Part shown: positions 21,401 to 26,406 of the stretch, in pieces
How the letters are laid out: each line of letters starts with the position of its first letter
Position numbering within the stretch: position 1 is the stretch's first letter
Source of the DNA: a virus
Length of the DNA: 26,406 nucleotides
IMG/VR virus record: IMGVR_UViG_3300004097_000045
Coordinates: 1-26,406 of that record
Direction: 5' to 3' (one strand)
The notes under the pieces: generated by a model
The model's input: the letters and a program-made list of their open reading frames with translations, nothing else
Databases searched by the model: none
Told to the model about the DNA's origin: nothing
Made by a program: the position numbers and the translations under genes

Positions 21401-22215
21401 ATACAGAAGATCATGTAAAAAAAATAAGAAAGCATATGCGTGCTGCTATCGAGAATGTGGAAGTAGAGTTATATCCTTTTCCACATTTTCAGGTAGAAAA
21501 TATTTGGCCTAAAAGCATCTATGAAGGGTTTCATGAGTGTAACCCTTTAATAACTCAATCACATTTATCTAAACCTTGGTTACAAAAGCATAGTAAGAAC
21601 AACTCTCACTATCAGATTCGTAAACAAGTAGATTGTTATGACATCGTGAAAGCAGATAAAACACAGCCTGATGTGCAGTTTTGGCAGATTATTCATGACG
21701 TATTAATCAAAGATAATTGGTATGTAAATACAATTGCAAATCATTTTAAAACTTATTTTGCTACTCAATTTGGACCATTAATGAAAGATAATAAATGGTC
21801 AGATAGTGTAGTACAAGAATGGTTTGTACAGAGACATGATAAAGATTATTTTATTGGACCTCATACAGATAGAGAAGATAGAGTTTTTACTAATATATTT
21901 TCATTTCCTAAACAAGAAGGATTTGAGCATTTAGGTACTTCTTTATGGCAAGCTAAAGATAAAGATATCTCTTACGGAGGTAGACATTTTGGTTTTGATG
22001 GTTTTACTAAAGCAGCTCAAATGTCATATAAGCCTAATCAATTATTTGTTTTCTTTAAGTCTCGTTGGTGCTTTCATGCAGTTGAAAAATTTAATGAAGT
22101 CGATGATACTTATAGATACGGAATGCAAATTCAGGTTTACGAACCTAGTGATGCATTTAGAAATATAACTAAGGATACACCTGGTTATACTACTTTGTTA
22201 GGAGATGGTAGATAA
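21397..22215 (+). CDS. 2OG-Fe(II) oxygenase-like protein
   Basis: 272 residues from GTG 21397, seven bases behind AAGGAG and overlapping the nrdB stop (GTGA). The double-stranded beta-helix signature is visible: HTD with His156 and Asp158 (YFIGPHTDRED), a second His227 (WCFHAVEKF) and an Arg240 (YRYGMQIQVY) for 2-oxoglutarate. YKPNQLFVFFKS before the distal His is usual for prolyl-hydroxylase-like phage members. It would hydroxylate a protein, nucleic acid or small molecule; substrate unknown. It sits at the end of the nrd operon. Confidence 0.75.
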   Translation: MNTEDHVKKIRKHMRAAIENVEVELYPFPHFQVENIWPKSIYEGFHECNPLITQSHLSKPWLQKHSKNNSHYQIRKQVDCYDIVKADKTQPDVQFWQIIHDVLIKDNWYVNTIANHFKTYFATQFGPLMKDNKWSDSVVQEWFVQRHDKDYFIGPHTDREDRVFTNIFSFPKQEGFEHLGTSLWQAKDKDISYGGRHFGFDGFTKAAQMSYKPNQLFVFFKSRWCFHAVEKFNEVDDTYRYGMQIQVYEPSDAFRNITKDTPGYTTLLGDGR

Positions 22216-22445
22216 TGTATAAAGAACGATTTGTAGGAGCTCTTAAAGCTAAGTATGAAGCTCAGTATAAAGAAGCTGAAGCTACAATTCAAGTATATCT
22301 TAACAATCCAGTTGCTATTGGAGAACATCCTCAGCATGTTGAAGAGATGGATAAACTTATTGCTTCGATGACTGATGCTAGAGATAAGCTTGAAACTATT
22401 AAAGAATTAGAAAACAATCCAGGATTATTAGTTGAATCGACCTAA
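22215..22445 (+). CDS. Small helical hypothetical protein (76 aa)
   Basis: TAATG overlap with the upstream gene. An almost fully helical, charged protein (LKAKYEAQYKEAEATIQVYL, HPQHVEEMDKLIASMTDARDKLETIKELE), likely a coiled coil. No family recognised. The next small ORF starts inside its final codons. Confidence 0.6.
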   Translation: MYKERFVGALKAKYEAQYKEAEATIQVYLNNPVAIGEHPQHVEEMDKLIASMTDARDKLETIKELENNPGLLVEST

Positions 22446-22602
22446 AATCTACGAGAGAAATCCTGATACTGGAGTTGTTAGATGGCGGTACATAGGTGAA
22501 TCACCTGATGATTATGGATGGCCTAATTATGGAAATCTAATTCTAACTGACGAATGTCACGAGGACTCCAATGTACCGGAACAAAACCATCAAGATACTT
22601 AG
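22432..22602 (+). CDS. Small hypothetical protein, possibly shortened (56 aa)
   Basis: A TTG start within the end of the preceding gene opens a frame reading NRPKIYERNPDTGVVRWRYIGESPDDYGWPNYG, which has coding character and resembles small T4-like phage proteins with a RxRIYERNPDTG motif (from memory). The ORF stops at TAG 22600-22602, about 80 bases into the 3' end of the converging minus-strand gene. The last 16 residues (HEDSNVPEQNHQDT side) look unstructured, so the original C-terminus may have been replaced when the minus-strand gene arrived. TTG is the only in-frame start I see. Confidence 0.55.
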   Translation: MNRPKIYERNPDTGVVRWRYIGESPDDYGWPNYGNLILTDECHEDSNVPEQNHQDT

Positions 22603-22876
22603 ATCTTAATCTTATATTCAACATATCATTGATACACTTAGGATCATGTCTATGCCACCATTGTAAAAGAAACTCTTGCATCTTTGCTTTGTTCTTTTCA
22701 GTGTAGACTACTATTGTATCTTTTATAAGTAAACTTTTATCGTATTCTAAAACTTCTTTAGAGGAACCATAATAATTAACATATTGTTTTTCTGGTTTTT
22801 GAGAGAAACCTATGTAATATCTTCCATCTGGAAAATAAGTTACATAAACTCTAAAAACTTTTTTCGCTTTTCCCAT
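22523..22876 (-). CDS. GIY-YIG-like putative endonuclease (minus strand)
   Basis: The only convincing minus-strand gene. I start it at the ATG whose complement is 22874-22876 (117 aa, MGKAKKVFRVYV); the longer frame upstream is the antisense of the tmRNA. FRVYVTYFPDGRYYIGFS then YYGSSKEVL matches the GIY-YIG fold (degenerate first strand, intact YIG, then the Y-x-GSSK loop seen in Seg/mobile-type members). LLQWWHRHDP may hold the later helix. It is probably a free-standing homing-type nuclease. There is no strong ribosome binding site. Its start lies directly beside the tmRNA promoter, and its end overlaps the converging ORF by 80 bases. Confidence 0.6.
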   Translation of the reverse strand: MGKAKKVFRVYVTYFPDGRYYIGFSQKPEKQYVNYYGSSKEVLEYDKSLLIKDTIVVYTEKNKAKMQEFLLQWWHRHDPKCINDMLNIRLRSKYLDGFVPVHWSPRDIRQLELDFHN

Positions 22877-22883
22877 ATAAATA
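22876..22883 (+). promoter_or_regulatory. T4-type late promoter motif ahead of tmRNA
   Basis: TATAAATA matches the T4 late promoter -10 box, which in T4 is used by gp55 and activated by gp45. It lies just upstream of the tmRNA acceptor piece, so the tmRNA could be a late transcript. The motif overlaps the start codon of the minus-strand gene. Confidence 0.5.
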
Positions 22884-22957
22884 TTTAGTACGTTGCTTGA
22901 TGATGGATCTCGCAATAGATAGGACGGACCCGGGGGCGGTACCCGGCGCCTCCACCA

Positions 22958-22987
22958 TAAACACTTGCATAGTTGAGTGTTTCTTAT
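22958..22987 (+). other. Intervening segment of the permuted tmRNA
   Basis: Between the CCA end and the 5' acceptor strand lies a 30-base spacer that folds into a 7-bp hairpin, AAACACT (22959-22965) with AGTGTTT (22976-22982). In two-piece tmRNAs this segment is removed during maturation, so host RNases presumably process it. Confidence 0.8.
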
Positions 22988-23051
22988 GGGGGCGAAATAG
23001 GATCGACGTATGTTGAAAAGTTTTCTTAGAGATACGTACATTAAAGTAAAT

Positions 23052-23141
23052 GCTAAAAAAAGCACTACTTTTGCTTCAATCTTACCTGTAAAAGTCGAGC
23101 GTGTCTCACTTGTGCAGGAAGCTCTTGCAGCTTCAGCCTAG
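23052..23141 (+). other. tmRNA tag reading frame
   Basis: From GCT at 23052 an open frame runs 29 codons to TAG (23139-23141). It starts AKKSTTFAS and ends QEALAASA. GCT would be the resume codon, preceded by AGTAAAT. Within it GAAGCT/AGCTTC (23118-23123/23129-23134) forms a hairpin. The true resume codon could be a later Ala codon (23073), giving 22 residues. Confidence 0.55.
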
Positions 23142-23214
23142 TCGACTTAGTAGCGATTAGCGGGGTGGGTACTACCTGGCAACAGAAGTGCCATTAATTT
23201 TTTAGGAGTATATT

Positions 23215-23358
23215 ATGCCAACGCGATTTAGACCTCAAACAACACACATTTCAAATCCAAAGAAGACCTCTATTGGACGTAAACCTTCAGTAGCAATGAT
23301 GAACAAAAACAAAAGAAGAAGCTTTAAAAAATATAGAGCACAAGGATCTTCACGTTGA
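23215..23358 (+). CDS. Basic mini-protein (47 aa)
   Basis: ATG 23215 follows TTAGGAGTATATT. The product is strongly basic (MMNKNKRRSFKKYRAQGSS at the end), with an N-terminal TRFRPQTTHISNPKKTSIGRKP. From memory, a similar short protein ending RSFKKYRGQGR occurs in cyanophages; no role known to me. Its stop overlaps the TTG start of the second SGNH-like gene. Confidence 0.6.
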   Translation: MPTRFRPQTTHISNPKKTSIGRKPSVAMMNKNKRRSFKKYRAQGSSR

Positions 23359-24020
23359 ACCATGTATTTACAAATGGATGTTCGTTCAGTACTAATAGAA
23401 AAACTGCTAACGCTAAAGTAGATACTTTTGCTAGTAGATTAGTAGCTGATCATTACAACTTAGAATCTACTCAATATGGTAGAGGAGGAAGAGGTAATAG
23501 AAGAATAGCTATTACATCAAAATTGTATTATGAATATGATACTGAGAGAAAGAAAAATGCTTTTGCTGTTATTCAATGGTCAGGTCCAGGAAGAAAAGAT
23601 TACCCTGCATTAGGTTTAGACAGATGGTTAGACCTTGATACCCCTTGGAGGACATGGGTAAAGCATGAAGAGTACCAGTTCTATATGAAGCAGAAAAAGT
23701 ATGATGACACAATGGATGATACATTCGATACTTGTAATAACATACTAGATCTGCAGAATTACTTTAAATTAAACGGTATTAAATATGTTATGTATTTCGG
23801 GTTACCACAGACTTTTGATCTTAGAACTCGAGATAGTCAACTGCTCTACGAAATGGTAGATTGGTCTAAAGTATATAAAAAAGATACAGACCATTTAACT
23901 TTTTGTAGAGATAATAACTACCAACTCGAAGCTGGAGTTGATGAGCATCCATCTTATGATGGACATAAATTATGGGCGGAGGGACTCTTAGAGTTCATAG
24001 AAAATGGTAAACTTCTTTAA
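23355..24020 (+). CDS. SGNH/GDSL-hydrolase-like protein (copy 2)
   Basis: 221 residues from a TTG start overlapping the upstream stop (TTGA). The same blocks as copy 1 are present: GCSFS (8-12, Ser10 as expected nucleophile), GRGGRGNRRI, a VIQWSGPGRKDY strand and DEHPSYDGHKLW near the end (Asp196, His198). It lacks about 100 residues of copy 1, mainly in the middle. Activity and substrate are unknown. A mini-protein follows in the +1 frame, as after copy 1, and the carbamoyltransferase comes next. Confidence 0.65.
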   Translation: MNHVFTNGCSFSTNRKTANAKVDTFASRLVADHYNLESTQYGRGGRGNRRIAITSKLYYEYDTERKKNAFAVIQWSGPGRKDYPALGLDRWLDLDTPWRTWVKHEEYQFYMKQKKYDDTMDDTFDTCNNILDLQNYFKLNGIKYVMYFGLPQTFDLRTRDSQLLYEMVDWSKVYKKDTDHLTFCRDNNYQLEAGVDEHPSYDGHKLWAEGLLEFIENGKLL

Positions 24021-24108
24021 AAAAATTATTACAAAAATTAGAATTTATTTTGAGATGAAGAAGAAGATCAAAGAAATGAAATCTAAAGATCCATTTATAT
24101 ATCACTAA
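24004..24108 (+). CDS. Mini-protein ending DPFIYH (34 aa), partner of SGNH copy 2
   Basis: Starts within the last codons of the SGNH-like gene (17-base overlap) and stops at TAA 24106-24108, overlapping the carbamoyltransferase ATG. It is hydrophobic/basic at the N-terminus (MVNFFKKIITKIRIYF), has a Lys-rich linker and ends KDPFIYH. The mini-ORF at 1398-1490 ends NPYIYH in the same position after the other SGNH-like gene, which supports both as real genes. Confidence 0.6.
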   Translation: MVNFFKKIITKIRIYFEMKKKIKEMKSKDPFIYH

Positions 24109-25562
24109 TGGAAAATAAAATTATTTGGGGAGTATCTGCATACTTCCATGACGCTGGACTAAGCGTAATTAAAAACGGTGAGATTGTTTTTGCAGCTCAC
24201 TCTGAAAGATATTCTGGTATAAAGCATGATAAGCATCTTAATGATAAGATCATTAAGGAAGCCTTAAAGTTTGGTAAACCTGATGCTGTAGCATGGTATG
24301 AAAAACCTTGGAAAAAGAATATTAGAAAGCTATTAACTGGTGAATGGAGATACTCTCCTTTCGATACTCATCCAGAAACATATATGCAATCATTCGGTAT
24401 TGATGCTCCTGTTCAATTATTTGACCATCATTATACTCATGCAACAGCAGGTTATTATTCAAGTCCATTTAGAGATGCTGCTATTGTAGTTATAGATGCT
24501 ATTGGTGAATTTGAAACTATTACAATTTGGGATGCGGATGGTCACAATATTAAAAAAGTATGGAGTAGAAAATTACCTCATAGTTTAGGTTTATTGTATT
24601 CAGCATTTACTAAGAGAGTCGGACTTAAACCATTAGATGAAGAGTATATTACAATGGGTATGGCTGGTTGGGGCATGCCTACTTTTACTAAACAAATAAA
24701 AGAAGATTTGGTAGATATTAAAAAACTAAAATTAAGAATGAATGTGCATCAAGGTATTGGTAATTATTTACCTCTAGCTGAAAAAGAAGATCTAGCATGT
24801 AGTATTCAAGTAGTTACAGAAGAGTTTATTTCAGAAGTAATGCATAAAGCAAATATACTTACTGGTAGAACTAATGTAGTTTTTATGGGTGGAGTCGCTC
24901 TTAACTGTGTAGCAAATAGAATATTATATGATTATTTTGATCATGTATGGATTATGCCTAATCCTGGAGATTGTGGTTCTTCATTAGGAGCTGCTTTAGC
25001 ACATTATGATGACTTTTGTAAATGGCCTGGTCCTTATCTTGGAACTAAGATTCCTGGAATATACCCTGTATATGATATTATAGACGAACTTAAGAAAAAT
25101 AAGATTGTAGGTGTAGCATCAGGAAGAGCTGAATTTGGTCCTAGAGCATTAGGACATAGAAGCTTACTAGCAGACCCAAGAGGTAATGAGATTAAAGATA
25201 CGGTCAACAATATTAAAAGAAGACAAATGTTTAGACCATTTGCTCCAGCTATTCTCAAAGAACATGTTAATGAATATTTTGATATTGTAACTGATGACTC
25301 ACCTTTCATGCAATTTGTAGGTAATTGTAAAAAACCAGATGAGTTTCCAGCTATAATACATGTAGATGGTTCTAGTAGAGTTCAAACTGTAGGTAAAGAT
25401 GATAGTCCAGGTTTTAGAATGCTATTAGAAGAATGGTATAAAGAAACTGGATGTCCTATGCTATTGAATACCTCTCTTAATATTAGAGGTGAACCTATGG
25501 TAAATACAAAAAGAGATGCAAAAAGATTTGAAAAGAAATATAATGTAAAGGTTTGCTCTTAA
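24108..25562 (+). CDS. NodU/CmcH-family carbamoyltransferase
   Basis: 484 residues, somewhat shorter than typical NodU/TobZ (about 570). N-terminal residues fit the YrdC/Kae1-like domain: YFHDAGLSV (His14), FDHHYTHA (His107, His108, His111, metal and carbamoyl-adenylate site) and VVIDAIGE (Asp130). MGGVALNC and NPGDCGSSLGAA follow. The C-terminal domain has EFGPRALGHRSLLADPR (about 342-358) and MLLNTSLNIRGEPMV. It transfers a carbamoyl group from carbamoyl phosphate via carbamoyl-AMP to a hydroxyl acceptor, usually a sugar. TAATG links it to both neighbours. Acceptor unknown. Confidence 0.9.
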   Translation: MENKIIWGVSAYFHDAGLSVIKNGEIVFAAHSERYSGIKHDKHLNDKIIKEALKFGKPDAVAWYEKPWKKNIRKLLTGEWRYSPFDTHPETYMQSFGIDAPVQLFDHHYTHATAGYYSSPFRDAAIVVIDAIGEFETITIWDADGHNIKKVWSRKLPHSLGLLYSAFTKRVGLKPLDEEYITMGMAGWGMPTFTKQIKEDLVDIKKLKLRMNVHQGIGNYLPLAEKEDLACSIQVVTEEFISEVMHKANILTGRTNVVFMGGVALNCVANRILYDYFDHVWIMPNPGDCGSSLGAALAHYDDFCKWPGPYLGTKIPGIYPVYDIIDELKKNKIVGVASGRAEFGPRALGHRSLLADPRGNEIKDTVNNIKRRQMFRPFAPAILKEHVNEYFDIVTDDSPFMQFVGNCKKPDEFPAIIHVDGSSRVQTVGKDDSPGFRMLLEEWYKETGCPMLLNTSLNIRGEPMVNTKRDAKRFEKKYNVKVCS

Positions 25563-26406
25563 TGTGCGGAATTAATGGTATAACTGAAGGTAATCAGTTA
25601 GCTAGAATTTATAGAATGATGGAGCATACAAAGAGAAGAGGGCCTGATGGTTCTTCTACTTGGACTAATCATCATGTATCTTTCGGACATAACTTATTAG
25701 CTATCTATGGAGATATAGGTCAATCTTTACAACCTTATCTTTATAAAGATAGCGCACTAATATTCAATGGTGCTATCTATAATCATAAAGAGTTTTATCC
25801 TGAGTATGAAATAGATACTCATGCTGTAGCTAAAGGATTATATGAGGAAGGTCCTAAGTTTTTAAGTAAATTAGAAGGTATGTGGGCTTTAGCTTTCTAT
25901 AAAGATGGTAAGTTAATTATAGCAAGAGACCATTTTGGAGTTAAACCTTTATTTTATAGAAATACTAACAAAGGTATGATATTTTCATCATCTATGCATG
26001 CATTAGAAAGAAAAGAAACTAAATTAAATCTTTTTGCTTTTGCTCTTTATAGACAATTTGGATATGTTCCTGGTTACTTAACTTTAATTGATGAAACTTT
26101 TAAATTAACTCCAGGGCAGATAATTGAATATGATTGTTTAACAAGAAAAAGAGTAACAACTAATGTATGGGATGATTATAATTTTATAAATGATTTAGAT
26201 GTTAGTAAAGAACAGTTTAGAGATGAACTTGAGGAAGCAATTAGAAAAAGTTATATTGGTGTTAGACAGCGAGGTGTTTTTCTTTCTGGTGGTCTTGATA
26301 GTACTTCTGTTGCTCACTATCTAGAAGAAAAGAATACATTCACATCAAGATATGAGCCTCAATCAGCTAACTTTAATGACGATGCTGATATGGCTCAAAA
26401 AATGGC
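25562..26406 (+). CDS. asnB: Glutamine-dependent asparagine synthase (partial, runs off the window)
   Basis: The frame starts MCGINGI at 25562, overlapping the upstream stop (TAATG), and stays open to the last base (281 codons). Cys2 is the class II glutaminase nucleophile; RRGPDG and NGAIYNHKEF are the usual Arg and Asn-Gly sites, and FLSGGLDSTS (about 240-249) is the ATP-pyrophosphatase loop of the synthetase domain. It converts aspartate, or a related carboxylate, to an amide using glutamine and ATP. Such proteins in biosynthetic clusters may amidate sugars or peptides rather than make asparagine. The C-terminus is not in the window. Confidence 0.9.
   Translation, partial: MCGINGITEGNQLARIYRMMEHTKRRGPDGSSTWTNHHVSFGHNLLAIYGDIGQSLQPYLYKDSALIFNGAIYNHKEFYPEYEIDTHAVAKGLYEEGPKFLSKLEGMWALAFYKDGKLIIARDHFGVKPLFYRNTNKGMIFSSSMHALERKETKLNLFAFALYRQFGYVPGYLTLIDETFKLTPGQIIEYDCLTRKRVTTNVWDDYNFINDLDVSKEQFRDELEEAIRKSYIGVRQRGVFLSGGLDSTSVAHYLEEKNTFTSRYEPQSANFNDDADMAQKM

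Larger units (their letters stand above)
22890..23195 (+). ncRNA. ssrA: Circularly permuted two-piece tmRNA
   Basis: The 3' acceptor piece comes first: T-stem CCGGG/CCCGG (22930-22934/22942-22946) with loop GGCGGTA, acceptor strand CGCCTCC (22947-22953), discriminator A and encoded CCA (22955-22957). After a 30-base spacer the 5' piece begins with GGGGGCG (22988-22994), which pairs with CGCCTCC, followed by AAATAGGATCGAC. The coding piece holds the tag frame and ends with the helix AAGTCGA/TCGACTT (23092-23098/23142-23148) and the pseudoknot stem GGTACT/AGTGCC (23168-23173/23187-23192) enclosing CCTGGCAACAGA, a segment typical of alphaproteobacterial tmRNA. It rescues stalled ribosomes with SmpB. 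The outer ends are approximate. Confidence 0.92.

Noticed and set aside
22877-23065. N-terminal extension of the minus-strand GIY-YIG-like ORF
   Set aside because: The extra 63 residues are the antisense of the tmRNA acceptor and 5' piece; the GIY-YIG homology begins at the ATG at 22876.
25034-25309. 91-codon minus-strand ORF
   Set aside because: Antisense of conserved carbamoyltransferase motifs; no ribosome binding site.
1-26406. CRISPR array or insertion sequence
   Set aside because: No regularly spaced repeats and no transposase or terminal inverted repeats seen; the recurring elements are promoters.

Overview
The window looks like part of the genome of an AT-rich, T4-like marine myophage, probably infecting an alphaproteobacterium such as SAR11/Pelagibacter. 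The T4-like assignment rests on a replication core that can be read directly: gp45 clamp, gp44/gp62 clamp loader, RegA, gp43 family B polymerase, gp61 primase and NrdA/NrdB, nearly all on the + strand with stop/start overlaps. The alphaproteobacterial host is inferred mainly from a circularly permuted, two-piece tmRNA gene, a form typical of that class. Low GC, heavy AGA use and a phage tRNA-Arg(UCU) fit a SAR11-type host.

Layout. 1-3.45 kb: the end of an upstream gene, small ORFs, an SGNH-hydrolase-like protein followed by a roughly 30-residue protein, a DUF2061-like membrane protein, a GT8-like glycosyltransferase, ClpP, a coiled-coil mini-protein and a rho-independent terminator. 3.46-5.7 kb: a cluster of small unknown genes in which a near-identical sigma70-type promoter plus leader occurs four times. 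The fourth copy leads into about 170 nt of non-coding, strongly foldable RNA ending in an H-type pseudoknot, then a small ORF and tRNA-Arg(UCU). 5.7-9.4 kb: a DUF932 protein, an exported glycine-zipper protein, membrane proteins, and a purine pair (phosphoribosyltransferase plus GMP reductase). 9.4-18.2 kb: the T4-like replication block with small unknown ORFs in between. 18.2-22.6 kb: NrdA with a built-in glutaredoxin, NrdB, a 2OG-Fe(II) oxygenase-like protein and small ORFs. 22.5-23.2 kb: a minus-strand GIY-YIG-like gene back to back with the permuted tmRNA, with a T4-type late promoter motif (TATAAATA) between them. 23.2-26.4 kb: a basic mini-protein, a second SGNH-like plus mini-protein cassette, a NodU/CmcH-type carbamoyltransferase and a glutamine-dependent asparagine synthase running off the end.

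How the parts fit. Replication and nucleotide supply (gp43/44/45/62/61, NrdAB-Grx, PRT-GuaC) form one program. A second theme is protein quality control (ClpP, tmRNA). A third is surface or small-molecule modification (GT8, two SGNH-like proteins, 2OG oxygenase, carbamoyltransferase, asparagine synthase). The points most worth a second look are the permuted phage tmRNA with its unusual tag end, the pseudoknotted RNA at 5.13-5.30 kb, the NrdA-glutaredoxin fusion, the duplicated SGNH plus P-(Y/F)-IYH cassette, and two recurring promoter classes. All family assignments come from reading motifs by eye; no database search was run.
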